Of a stretch of DNA of 64,000 nt, positions 1-8,057 are shown piece by piece. The notes beneath the pieces are model-generated. The model was given only the letters and a program-made list of their open reading frames with translations. It searched no databases and had not been told where the DNA came from. Both the position numbers and the translations under genes were made by a program. The stretch's first letter is position 1, and every line of letters begins with the position of its first letter. Source of the DNA: SZUA-592 sp041556555 (GTDB taxonomy: Bacteria > Pseudomonadota > Gammaproteobacteria > Eutrophobiales > Eutrophobiaceae); NCBI GenBank assembly GCA_041556555.1, contig JBFFIE010000004.1, forward strand, positions 1 to 64,000, given 5' to 3'.

Positions 1-316
1 CAAGATCAAGGCCATGCCACCCAAACTTTTGAGTGATGATGGTGATAATGTTGTGATCCGTCCGCTGGCTTACTGCAAGGAAGAAGACATCAAGGCTTAT
101 GCAGAATACAAGCAATTTCCAATCATCCCCTGTACCTTGTGCGGTTCACAGGATAATTTGCAGCGCCAGGCCATCAAGTCCATGCTCAGGGAATGGGACA
201 GGAAGTTTCCGGGCAGGATAGAGACCATCTTTGCAAGTATTCAGAATGTTGTACCAACCCACCTGGCGGATACCACGTTGCATGATTTTGTCTCGCTAAG
301 GAAACAAGCCGACTGA
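1..316 (+). CDS. ttcA: tRNA 2-thiocytidine biosynthesis protein TtcA, C-terminal part (5' truncated by window)
   Basis: The last 104 or so residues of TtcA, the cytoplasmic Fe-S enzyme that makes 2-thiocytidine at position 32 of some tRNAs. The visible part carries the family's C-terminal signature: PKLLSDDG, then VVIRPLAYCKEEDI, then the IPCTLCGSQ segment whose CxxC supplies cluster cysteines, and GRIETIFASIQNVVPTHLAD near the end. The reading frame runs open from the first bases, so the start and the N-terminal PP-loop ATPase domain lie to the left. The first in-frame ATG, at 14, is internal and not the start. No clear terminator follows the stop. Confidence 0.95.
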   Translation, partial: KIKAMPPKLLSDDGDNVVIRPLAYCKEEDIKAYAEYKQFPIIPCTLCGSQDNLQRQAIKSMLREWDRKFPGRIETIFASIQNVVPTHLADTTLHDFVSLRKQAD

Positions 317-591
317 TCGGTTTTATTAAAGGGAAAGCGCCATGCCTCTCCCTGGGATCCTGCTACTGGTTTTCCAGGTCCTGCTCGCTGCCTATGCAGT
401 CAACACTGGGAAGATCGTTTCTGGATTGAAATTTTAGTTTCGGATTATTGCTGAATTCACTTGGTGGAAGAGACCATTCCCGGGAGATGTCTGGGCAGAC
501 CTTCTTGAGAATCAACCGTGCGCCCTCATATTACCGTAAGAAGAAAAAGCACTGGCAATGAATCACTAAACAACAACTGGATTAATATTTT

Positions 592-1239
592 ATGCAGGAA
601 CTTGGACTTATCGAAACCGTAATCGCCTGGTCGATTCCGATACTGTTTGGCATTACGGTGCACGAAGTGGCACATGGCTGGGTGGCAAATACGCTTGGTG
701 ATCCCACGGCCAGGCTGCAGGGACGCCTGACTCTCAACCCTATCAGGCACATCGATCCGGTTGGGACTATCCTGGTGCCTGCGCTGATGGTCATGCTCAC
801 TGGTTTTATTTTTGGCTGGGCTAAACCTGTTCCTGTGAACTGGCAGAGACTGGGTCACCCCCGGCGGGACATGGCACTGGTTGCTGCTGCCGGACCACTG
901 GCCAATCTGGTGATGATGCTCATATGGGCCATCATTGCAAAGCTGGTTTTTGTAGCCGGTATTGAGGCCTCCCTGGTTGCGCCCTTTATCCTGACCATGG
1001 TCAAGGTCGGGATCATTATCAATATAATCCTGATGGTTTTGAACCTGTTGCCGTTGTTACCACTCGACGGAGGCCGGGTGATGACGTCACTGTTGCCACC
1101 GGATCTGGCAGAAAAATACGCCAGGCTGGAGCCATATGGCCTGATCATCCTGGTGGTCCTGCTGGTTACCGGTGTCCTGGTCCGGATTATCGGACCGATA
1201 ATCTTTGGTCTGGAGCACCTGATTTACCAGCTGCTTTAA
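592..1239 (+). CDS. Site-2 protease family (M50) membrane metallopeptidase
   Basis: A 215-residue polytopic membrane protein of the small M50 (YwhC/Rv-type site-2 protease) class. The zinc site HEVAH lies at residues 24-28 within the first membrane helix, and the third ligand is in NLLPLLPLDGG (residues 151-161, Asp159), the family's N-x-D-G-G motif. Four to five further hydrophobic segments surround these. There is no PDZ domain, so it is not RseP and its substrate cannot be named. It follows ttcA by 275 bp and converges with the next gene after only 7 bp. ATG start at 592; the upstream sequence has no strong Shine-Dalgarno. Confidence 0.9.
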   Translation: MQELGLIETVIAWSIPILFGITVHEVAHGWVANTLGDPTARLQGRLTLNPIRHIDPVGTILVPALMVMLTGFIFGWAKPVPVNWQRLGHPRRDMALVAAAGPLANLVMMLIWAIIAKLVFVAGIEASLVAPFILTMVKVGIIINIILMVLNLLPLLPLDGGRVMTSLLPPDLAEKYARLEPYGLIILVVLLVTGVLVRIIGPIIFGLEHLIYQLL

Positions 1240-1246
1240 TACATCA

Positions 1247-1762
1247 TCACGGAAAAGCGGGAATGGTTGGATCCATGCCGAAATCTTGTACATTCGGATG
1301 ATGGCTCAGGATGATATGTTTTACTTTATCAACATCATCCTTTGCAATATCAACCATCAGCAGGATGTGGCCCTCTTCCAGTGTGTTATGAAAACGTTTT
1401 AGCTTGACGTTAGGTGTACTGGTACCGATTAACAAGCCTGATATCCAGACTCCAAAGATTGCACCCATAAAAAACATCAGCAATATACCGCCCAGTTCCA
1501 TGGGCAGGAGGTAGTCCCTAAGCATATAAAGGACAACGCCGATAACGGTTCCGGCGGCAGCGCCGGATACCAGACCAATCAGGCTGCCATGCAACATGTC
1601 GGTTTTTTGCGCGGTATTGGCCTCAGGAAGGTCCATCAGGTCCAGGCCGCGTTTTCCCAGAAAATGCATCTGGTCATCATTAATGCGTTCCAGCAGCAGC
1701 TCTTTCTCTATTTGGCGGGCGGTGTTCAGGTCCGGGATCACAAAATAGAGTCTTCTTTTCAT
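1247..1762 (-). CDS. DUF1269-like membrane protein with glycine-rich double transmembrane hairpin
   Basis: A 171-residue protein of unknown function. The start is placed at the ATG at 1762 because GGAGGATATC lies directly upstream; an earlier in-frame start would add 29 unconserved residues. It begins MKRRLYFVIPDLNTARQI, typical of the DUF1269 group, in which a soluble alpha/beta N-terminal part is followed by a glycine-rich hairpin. Here that is GSLIGLVSGAAAGTVIGVVL and then a second helix rich in Gly and Phe. The C-terminal part (HILLMVDIAKDDVDKVKHII) looks like a second ferredoxin-fold half. Function is not known; the family assignment is from pattern memory. Confidence 0.7.
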   Translation of the reverse strand: MKRRLYFVIPDLNTARQIEKELLLERINDDQMHFLGKRGLDLMDLPEANTAQKTDMLHGSLIGLVSGAAAGTVIGVVLYMLRDYLLPMELGGILLMFFMGAIFGVWISGLLIGTSTPNVKLKRFHNTLEEGHILLMVDIAKDDVDKVKHIILSHHPNVQDFGMDPTIPAFP

Positions 1763-1944
1763 GATATCCTCCGCGATTCGCAGGATGGAGAAGATTGACC
1801 TTTTCAGGTCATTTCCTGTCATAGAGTATAGTCCGGTACAGCCGACCACACAGATGTCTGTTCTTGTAAGCTGGGGCTATTGCATATATGCCCCAGATTT
1901 TCAGAGATATTTTTACTCTATCGGTGTTCAGAAAGGATCAATTC

Positions 1945-2742
1945 ATGAAAAAAATATTGCTAATTGTTTTCTTTATCCTGGCAAGTCCATTGTATGCTGG
2001 CACAGATTTTGATCAGGTTTACCAGTCCTATAGCGACGGTGATTATGCCGAAGCCCTGGAAGGCTTTACCCATTTGGCTGCTGCCGGTGATATGCAGGCG
2101 CAGTTTTATCTGGGCAATATGTATCGTGAGGGACAAGGTGTCACTCAGGATTATTCCCGGGCGCTGGAACTATACAGGCTCGCTGCGGAGCAGGGATCGG
2201 CAGGTGCCTCACATAATGTGGCGATGTTCTACCAAAACGGCATCGTGGTCGAGAAGGACATACCGACAGCTATAGCATGGTATGAAAAGGCTGCGGCAAA
2301 GAATCATATTGACTCCATGCAAAACATGGCGCTGCTCTATTACCGGGGTGAAGGGATAAAGCGCGATATCGATCTTGCTATAAGTTACTGGCGCAAGGCA
2401 GCAGAGCTGGGTGGAAAACGGGCACAAAATAATCTTGGGTTGATGTATTTCCTGGGCAAAGGTGTAGAGCAGGACTATGTCGAGGCCATGAGCTGGTATC
2501 GAAAAGCAGCAGAGCAGGGATTTGCAGAGGCTCAAAACAGCCTGGGAGCCATGTACCATGAAGGTCAGGGAGTAGAACCCGACTGGGTGGAATCCTATGC
2601 CTGGTTCAAGGTGGCCGAGTCAGGAGGTGCAGAACAGGCCGGGTTGAATATCGCCATCATGGAATCAAAAATGGAACCGGACGATTTGTCGCAAGGCAAG
2701 GAACGCGCGAAAAAATACATCAAACTCTATGGCAAGAAATAA
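1945..2742 (+). CDS. Secreted Sel1-like repeat protein
   Basis: A 265-residue exported protein. The start is taken at the ATG at 1945, after GAAAGGATCAATTC and immediately before a signal peptide (MKKILLIVFFILASPLYA, cut before GT). An upstream in-frame ATG at 1888 would bury the signal. The mature part is five to six Sel1 repeats of about 36 residues with the consensus A-x-x-x-Y-x-x-A-A-x-x-G-x-x-x-A-Q, a superhelical solenoid used for protein-protein contacts in the periplasm. Sel1 proteins often act as scaffolds in envelope assembly or signalling, but no partner can be read from the context. A strong bidirectional terminator follows the stop. Confidence 0.88.
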   Translation: MKKILLIVFFILASPLYAGTDFDQVYQSYSDGDYAEALEGFTHLAAAGDMQAQFYLGNMYREGQGVTQDYSRALELYRLAAEQGSAGASHNVAMFYQNGIVVEKDIPTAIAWYEKAAAKNHIDSMQNMALLYYRGEGIKRDIDLAISYWRKAAELGGKRAQNNLGLMYFLGKGVEQDYVEAMSWYRKAAEQGFAEAQNSLGAMYHEGQGVEPDWVESYAWFKVAESGGAEQAGLNIAIMESKMEPDDLSQGKERAKKYIKLYGKK

Positions 2743-2774
2743 ACGGGAAGACAATATGGTCTTCCCGTTTTGTT
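2741..2774. terminator. Bidirectional intrinsic terminator between convergent genes
   Basis: A perfect 12-bp inverted repeat, AAACGGGAAGAC (2741-2752) and GTCTTCCCGTTT (2759-2770), with a 6-base loop AATATG. The arms end in T-runs in both directions. It starts within the stop of the Sel1 gene and ends just before the stop of the mscS gene, so it can serve both transcripts. Confidence 0.85.
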
Positions 2775-2779
2775 AACAA

Positions 2780-3601
2780 TCAGGCTGCAACCTGGTGCAG
2801 GTGTACGTCCCGTTGCGGGAACGGAATGCTGATATTTTCCTCATCGAACCGGAGTTTTACCTTTTCAGTCAGATCCCAAAAGACCGCCCAGTAATCCTCT
2901 GTTTTCACCCAGGGACGGACAAGAATATTAACGCTACTATCTGCAAGTGCTCCCACGGCAATGACCGGTGCTGGATACTTCAGGATGCGATCATCTGCTG
3001 AGAGAATATCCTCCAGGATCTGTTTTGCTTTCCTTATGTCATCGTCATAACCGATTCCGAATGTCATATCTACACGTCGTTCAGATTTGGCCGAGTAATT
3101 TGTAATGGTGCCACTGGTAATACTTGAGTTCGGTATGATGATAGATTTATTATCGCCAGTACGCATTTGCGTGGAGAATATTTGTATATCCTCGACTATA
3201 CCGCTGATTCCGCCCGCCTCGACAAAATCCCCGACCTTGAAGGGACGAAAGAAAATGATCATGACACCGGATGCAAAGTTTGACAGTGAACCCTGCAACG
3301 ACAGACCAATGGCCAGACCGGCCGCACCGATGATTGCAATGAATGAAGTGGTTTGAACACCAAGTTCGCTGACTGCAGCAATAAAGATAAATGCAACCAG
3401 TGCCAGGTAAACCACATTACTGGTAAACGAGACCAACAGACCATCTATTTCTTTCCTGGTCATGACCTTGACCAGCGCCTTGCGGATCAGTTTAGCTATC
3501 CACCAGCCAATGATGAGAATAGCAATCGCTGTAGTGAAATTTATGAGCAGGTTGATGCCAATATCACTGATGCCCAGTTTATCTAAACCCAGTTTTTCCA
3601 T
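2780..3601 (-). CDS. mscS: Small-conductance mechanosensitive channel, MscS family
   Basis: A 273-residue inner-membrane channel, close in length to E. coli MscS (286). Three N-terminal transmembrane helices are visible (about 17-40, 60-85 and 90-120). The third is the pore helix with the Gly/Ala-rich run GAAGLAIGLSLQGSLSNF, followed by FFRPFKVGDFVEAGG, the start of the cytoplasmic beta domain. The C-terminal cage contains RRVDMTFGIGYDDDI. The channel opens on membrane tension to release solutes during hypo-osmotic shock. AAGGAGGACCAG lies just before the ATG at 3601. It faces the Sel1 gene across the shared terminator. Confidence 0.95.
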   Translation of the reverse strand: MEKLGLDKLGISDIGINLLINFTTAIAILIIGWWIAKLIRKALVKVMTRKEIDGLLVSFTSNVVYLALVAFIFIAAVSELGVQTTSFIAIIGAAGLAIGLSLQGSLSNFASGVMIIFFRPFKVGDFVEAGGISGIVEDIQIFSTQMRTGDNKSIIIPNSSITSGTITNYSAKSERRVDMTFGIGYDDDIRKAKQILEDILSADDRILKYPAPVIAVGALADSSVNILVRPWVKTEDYWAVFWDLTEKVKLRFDEENISIPFPQRDVHLHQVAA

Positions 3602-3688
3602 CTGGTCCTCCTTATTTGTAAGAGAAAAACAGGCTTTAATATATCAGATCAGTAATCATTGCCTCATGTAAATCTGTAAAGATTCTGT

Positions 3689-4312
3689 CTAGATTGCAAT
3701 TATTGCCCCGGAATCAATCCCATCTGCCTTCTCGATTTCCCGGGCAATGACAATATATCGTTGTGCACCACCGGCCACCGGGCTGTTGAAGGGAAAACAG
3801 GTAATAAGCGTCAGGAGATTTTCTCTGGTCTGCTGCAGGTAGCCGATTTCACTTTCATGGATAACCCGGGTAAGTGTTACCTGATATTGTCTTTGTTTAC
3901 CTTCACTGGTTTCAAGCAACAATACATCGCCATCGGTCAGGTATTGCAGAAATCTAAAATGTGTATCCCTGTGACCGGCAATGACGCTGTTTCCCGCTTG
4001 ATCTGTGGGCGCCGTACCAAAAAGATGTCCTGGACCGAAGGCAAGTGAAGCACCACTAGCCCCGGCCAGGACGATGCGGCTTATCCCAAGGCGTGGGGCA
4101 GCAAGTCGGCTGACTGGCCAGGTATCTGCCCAGGGCCATGGTTTCACCTCCCTTGCCCCGGACAGTGTTTCTGACCATGCCGACTCGAGGAGGAGTTGCG
4201 CGAGGATTGCCTTGGCGTGGATGTAGGCACCATGACCTACCTGCCACAAGCCACAAAAGGTCACAGTAGTGAGTAAGCAAATAAATAATATTTTTTCAGT
4301 CGGGATAAACAT
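3689..4312 (-). CDS. Class GN (marine proteobacterial type) sortase
   Basis: A 207-residue membrane-anchored cysteine transpeptidase. It has an N-terminal transmembrane segment (about 7-24) and a sortase barrel with the catalytic triad visible: His114 in AGHRDTHF, Cys172 in LLTLITCF and Arg185 in AQRYIVIA. This is the Gram-negative sortase type dedicated to a single substrate. The start overlaps the 3' end of the target gene by 17 bp, so the two are probably translationally coupled. By family knowledge it cleaves the sorting signal of the adjacent VIT/vWA protein (LPQTA, residues 673-677) and transfers it to an acceptor not identified for this system. Confidence 0.93.
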   Translation of the reverse strand: MFIPTEKILFICLLTTVTFCGLWQVGHGAYIHAKAILAQLLLESAWSETLSGAREVKPWPWADTWPVSRLAAPRLGISRIVLAGASGASLAFGPGHLFGTAPTDQAGNSVIAGHRDTHFRFLQYLTDGDVLLLETSEGKQRQYQVTLTRVIHESEIGYLQQTRENLLTLITCFPFNSPVAGGAQRYIVIAREIEKADGIDSGAIIAI

Positions 4313-6419
4313 AACGCCGGTTCATCACAAGAAACACACTGACTAACAGCAGCAGCATTCCTATCAGGATTTTCAGTTCTGCATCTGTTGCGGTCTGTGG
4401 CAACTGACCGAAGACTTTTTCATATTGCCATCCGGACGGAAGGTTGACCGGCAGGGCAGAGGCCCTCAGTAATTCCTCCTTGATGCGCGATGGGGTAATG
4501 TCAACAGCAATGAGGCTGGTAAACCGGCTCACCAGGTGATGTCGTAATGCAGTCTCTATAATTTGCTGCTTAAAGTTGTTTTCCTCTTTTGCCTGGTTGA
4601 GCAGATCCATCAATGCCGCAATTTTTTTTCGGGCCCAAAGTGCGTGGATGCCCTCATGTTCACCATGGCCTTTCAATTGCATGCTGGTTTTCCAGAGTGA
4701 ACCGGAGACGCTGCCTGTTAACCGGATCATTTCCGGAAGTAATGAAGCGGAGACACTTACCAGCAGGGGTTCGCCCAGATAGAGATCGGGAATCTTCTTT
4801 GGCCAGGCTTCCAGGTCTGTGGCATCGCCCCAGTCTATGTGGATGTTGGTAAGGACAGGGCTTTCCAGTTTGCCAAATAATGTCGACATTTTTGTTTCGA
4901 CCTCGCTGACTTTGCCGATGTATGTGTAGGTACCCCGGCCAAAGCGCGCAGCCCTGGTCATGAAATGTGAATTTGGTGCAGAACCAATCCCGATTGTAAA
5001 TAGCCGGCTCCTGCCCAGTTCCCGGGTGATGGTGTTAAACAGGGTGGCTTCATTGCCAATGCTGCCATCTGTCAGGAAAATTACCTGCCTGACCGAAGAT
5101 GTATTATTGTTATCATTCAATGCCAGTTTCAGAGCCGGTAACATTTCTGTACCGCCACTGGCATCCAGACCAGCAACATATTGCTTTGCCTGTCTCAAGG
5201 ATTGATGATTTACCAATCGCGGCCATTCGAACAACTGATCTGTATGTGAATTGAATTCGATAATGTTGAAACTGTCACCGGGTTTAAGGCGTTCAAGAGC
5301 CATCATTAATGCCGATCTCGCTTGTATAATGGACTGACCACCCATGGAACCAGAGGTATCAATCACAAACACCACCTCACGATTGAGCACCTGACTACTT
5401 TGCTGCAAGGGTGGCAGCATCATGATCAATCCATAATCCATGTCGTGTTTTCGTTCCCTGAAGAAAGCTGCCTGTGGGGCATCTTTTTTTTCGGGCTGCC
5501 AGTAAAGTTCGAAATCTCTGTCGGCCATGGTTACATGCTCCAGTTGAATGGAATACGTTGATACGTCTTGCTGATCTATCTGGATGTTATGATGGGAACT
5601 GGTGATATGCTCCAGGGGAATGCCCGCGTCCAGGTGGATGTCGATCATCACCGGATTAACTGCTGCCTCACCGGGTTTTGTCACAGGCGGGGTAATGCGT
5701 TCGGCATCCCACACCTGATCAGTATTAACTGCCCAACCTGATCCTGAAAACCCTTGAACAACAGTACTGCCCGGAATATATCTCGGCGCAACAACCATCG
5801 GGAACCTGAGGCGGAACTCACCCGAGTCATAACGGACTGTCTGCTGGTATTCAATTTCAATGATGATCTCCTCACCGGGACCAATATTGGCAACAGAAGT
5901 CGTAAAAATATTCGGGCGCTCTTGTTCCACGAGGCTTGCTTTCTGACCATTATCACGTGCTTTTTGGTATTCTTTTTTTGCAGTTTCACGTTCCCGTATC
6001 TGCCCCTCTATCACTCTTTTGCCTATCCTCATGCGCAGGTGATCTACCGCCGCATTCTCGGGCAAGGGAAAGACATAAATGCCTTCCTGCCAGACCGTGT
6101 CGGGATTATGAAACCGTTGTGCCAGCTTGACCCGGGCGATCATGCCCGTGATGTTCATATCAACATCTGTATGTAATGTCGGGGCGAGTTGATAATCCTC
6201 ATTGTTGTGAAACAACAGGCTTCCACGGGTGACGTTTCCCATGTCCCTGATGCTGAGGGTGTCCATTGCTGTCATACCTTCCCTGGTATTGGCACTGGCA
6301 ATACCGGACAGCAACAGAACGAGACACACCAGGAATACAGTACCAATGGCCGCAGCAAGCAGACTCTCGAGAAGGCAAAGGACTGTATTTGCCAGTAATG
6401 GTGTTTTTTTCAGATTCAT
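4296..6419 (-). CDS. Marine proteobacterial sortase target protein (VIT + vWA + sorting signal)
   Basis: A 707-residue exported protein and the likely only substrate of the adjacent sortase. A hydrophobic N-terminal segment (about 14-42, ending ASA) acts as signal sequence. A VIT (vault/inter-alpha-trypsin) domain spans about 75-205. A von Willebrand A domain covers about 345-520, with the metal-binding MIDAS sequence DTSGSMGG (Asp354, Ser356, Ser358) intact. The C-terminus is a sorting signal: LPQTA at 673-677, a hydrophobic helix, then NRR and a short tail. The motif has Ala where LPXTG has Gly. vWA/MIDAS domains bind proteins in a Mg-dependent way, so a surface adhesion or matrix-binding role is plausible but inferred. 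Confidence 0.93.
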   Translation of the reverse strand: MNLKKTPLLANTVLCLLESLLAAAIGTVFLVCLVLLLSGIASANTREGMTAMDTLSIRDMGNVTRGSLLFHNNEDYQLAPTLHTDVDMNITGMIARVKLAQRFHNPDTVWQEGIYVFPLPENAAVDHLRMRIGKRVIEGQIRERETAKKEYQKARDNGQKASLVEQERPNIFTTSVANIGPGEEIIIEIEYQQTVRYDSGEFRLRFPMVVAPRYIPGSTVVQGFSGSGWAVNTDQVWDAERITPPVTKPGEAAVNPVMIDIHLDAGIPLEHITSSHHNIQIDQQDVSTYSIQLEHVTMADRDFELYWQPEKKDAPQAAFFRERKHDMDYGLIMMLPPLQQSSQVLNREVVFVIDTSGSMGGQSIIQARSALMMALERLKPGDSFNIIEFNSHTDQLFEWPRLVNHQSLRQAKQYVAGLDASGGTEMLPALKLALNDNNNTSSVRQVIFLTDGSIGNEATLFNTITRELGRSRLFTIGIGSAPNSHFMTRAARFGRGTYTYIGKVSEVETKMSTLFGKLESPVLTNIHIDWGDATDLEAWPKKIPDLYLGEPLLVSVSASLLPEMIRLTGSVSGSLWKTSMQLKGHGEHEGIHALWARKKIAALMDLLNQAKEENNFKQQIIETALRHHLVSRFTSLIAVDITPSRIKEELLRASALPVNLPSGWQYEKVFGQLPQTATDAELKILIGMLLLLVSVFLVMNRRYVYPD

Positions 6420-6444
6420 ATTGGATTCCAGGCTTGAGGACGGG

Positions 6445-7152
6445 TTAAGCTTCGGTGTCGACGGTCAGCTCGATGTCCACGCGCCGGTCAAATACGTAGC
6501 CTTCGATGTCTCCGTCTGCAGCACGTACACTGGATTCACCATGTGCCTGCTGTTTGATGCGTTCCCGTGGCAGCCCGGCCCTGATCAGTTCATCCTCCAC
6601 GGCACGGGTGCGATCGCGGCTGAGCTGGAGGTTATGTGATTCATCGCCTCGCTGGTCGGCATAGCCGTCCAGGCTGACGGACAATTCCGGTATGTCCTGA
6701 ATAAGCGCCACCAGTCTGTGCAGGTGAGGTTTCAAGCCAGGGTCGATACGGCTCTGGTTGGTGCGAAAGAAAACCGACATGGAAATCCCCTGGGTCAGCT
6801 CATCCAGTGATGCCTTACGATTGTCCAGGGCGACTTTCTGCATTTTTCTGGAATAATCAGAACGAGTATTTGATAACTCGTTCTTAACGACAGCCAGCTC
6901 TACTTCCCGGTCCTGCAGTTTTCTTTCCATGGCGGTCAGCTGGTTTTGCTTTTCACCCTGACGGTTACCGTAAATGGCACCGCCTGCTGCTCCCAGAACG
7001 ATCCCGGGAGGTCCCGCAATGAGGCCGCCAATCAGGGCACCAACACCCAAACCACCGGTCTCATGGATAGCCAGCGTCGTTTGCTCATCTGCCATGGCTA
7101 CCGGACCGGCAAATGCGCTGATAATTAGAAGGGTTGATATTGCTTGTTTCAT
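6445..7152 (-). CDS. pdsO: Sortase-associated OmpA-like protein PdsO
   Basis: A 235-residue envelope protein, first gene of the sortase operon and 25 bp before the target gene. It has a signal peptide (MKQAISTLLIISAFAGPVAMA), then a glycine-zipper region (about 34-66, GLGVGALIGGLIAGPPG), a short coiled coil (about 72-110) and a C-terminal OmpA-family peptidoglycan-binding domain (about 120-232, with LDGYADQRGDESHNLQLSRDR). This architecture matches the PdsO family, found only with this type of sortase. It probably links the sorted protein or the outer membrane to peptidoglycan. GGAGAG lies 8 bp before the ATG. Confidence 0.92.
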   Translation of the reverse strand: MKQAISTLLIISAFAGPVAMADEQTTLAIHETGGLGVGALIGGLIAGPPGIVLGAAGGAIYGNRQGEKQNQLTAMERKLQDREVELAVVKNELSNTRSDYSRKMQKVALDNRKASLDELTQGISMSVFFRTNQSRIDPGLKPHLHRLVALIQDIPELSVSLDGYADQRGDESHNLQLSRDRTRAVEDELIRAGLPRERIKQQAHGESSVRAADGDIEGYVFDRRVDIELTVDTEA

Positions 7153-7339
7153 TTGATCTCTCCTGTCTGATGCAAGTGGATTACAGGAAAGTATTTAAGC
7201 GCTTATCTGTGGCCAAACAGCGCTGAAAATATGGAAATGAAACGATGAAATATGGCGAAATTATGGCAATTGTGCGTGAGGGGAATATTTTTGCCAGAAA
7301 ATATTATACATTGACATAGGAGCAGAACGGGGAAGTTGA
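7153..7339. promoter_or_regulatory. Divergent promoter region of the sortase system with inverted-repeat candidate operator
   Basis: This 187-bp region separates the minus-strand operon pdsO-target-sortase from plus-strand pdsR-pdsS. It holds a perfect inverted repeat AATATTTT (7284-7291), spacer TGCCAG, AAAATATT (7298-7305). A TATAAT-like sequence on the minus strand (7303-7308) overlaps its right arm. That position, between the regulator and its likely target operon, makes it the best candidate binding site for PdsR. The -35 elements are weak on both strands, which fits activator dependence. Confidence 0.5.
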
Positions 7340-8029
7340 ATGGTGAAAACAGTTGCGCTGGTTGAGGATGAAAGCGACATTCGGGAAAATTATTCGGATG
7401 CCCTGCAAAAGCAGGGATACCAGGTATCAAGCTATACCAATCGCAAGGAGGCATTGAAACAATTCAGCCAGAAACTGCCAGATCTGGTACTCATTGATGT
7501 GGGTCTTGGTGAAGAGAACGAGGGGGGCTTCGATCTGTGTCGCGAGTTACGTAACCTTTCAGATATCGTGCCGATTATTTTCCTTACAGCCAGGGATTCG
7601 GATCTTGATACCATCTCGGGCCTGAGACTTGGTGCGGATGATTACCTGACCAAGGACATTACCATGCCACAGTTACTTGCCCGGATAGCTGCGCTGTTTC
7701 GCCGAATCGATGCCTTTCGTAACCCGGTCACTGAAGATGATGTCATCAGCCATGGTCACTTGATGATCGACAAAAACCGGCTTTTGCTTGAGTGGAAATC
7801 CAGCAAAATTGATGTCACCCTCACGGAATTCTGGATCGTCTACTCTTTGGCGTACAGGCCGGGGCATGTCAAAAGCAGGGAACAATTGATGAGTGAAGCA
7901 AAAATGTTTGTTGATGAGGGGACTATTACCTCGCATATCAAAAGAATCAGGAAAAAATTTATAACAGTTGACAAGGAATTTGACTGTATTGAAACAATAT
8001 ATGGTCTCGGTTACCGCTGGAATCTATAG
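7340..8029 (+). CDS. pdsR: Proteobacterial dedicated sortase system response regulator PdsR
   Basis: A 229-residue OmpR/PhoB-family regulator. The receiver domain (1-120) has the acidic pair at Glu9/Asp10, the phosphoacceptor Asp53 in VLIDVGLG, a threonine switch in IIFLTARDSD and the conserved lysine in DDYLTKDIT. The C-terminal winged helix (about 135-228) ends with the usual IETIYGLGYRWNL. It is followed 28 bp later by the kinase gene and diverges from the sortase operon, so it most likely controls that operon in response to PdsS. The ATG at 7340 follows GGGGAAG. Confidence 0.95.
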   Translation: MVKTVALVEDESDIRENYSDALQKQGYQVSSYTNRKEALKQFSQKLPDLVLIDVGLGEENEGGFDLCRELRNLSDIVPIIFLTARDSDLDTISGLRLGADDYLTKDITMPQLLARIAALFRRIDAFRNPVTEDDVISHGHLMIDKNRLLLEWKSSKIDVTLTEFWIVYSLAYRPGHVKSREQLMSEAKMFVDEGTITSHIKRIRKKFITVDKEFDCIETIYGLGYRWNL

Positions 8030-8057
8030 AACATCTGAACAGGGTTGAGTTTTTACC

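Noticed and set aside
317..591. Short open frame of 31 residues at 342-437 (MPLPGILLLVFQVLLAAYAV...) and a GGGAAAG/CTCTCCC hairpin in the gap after ttcA
   Set aside because: The peptide has no recognisable family, and the hairpin has a mismatch and no T-run; either may be chance. I see no other gene in the gap.
7311..7316. TTGACA resembling a -35 box before pdsR
   Set aside because: It is only 24 bp before the start codon, too close for a -10 element and leader.
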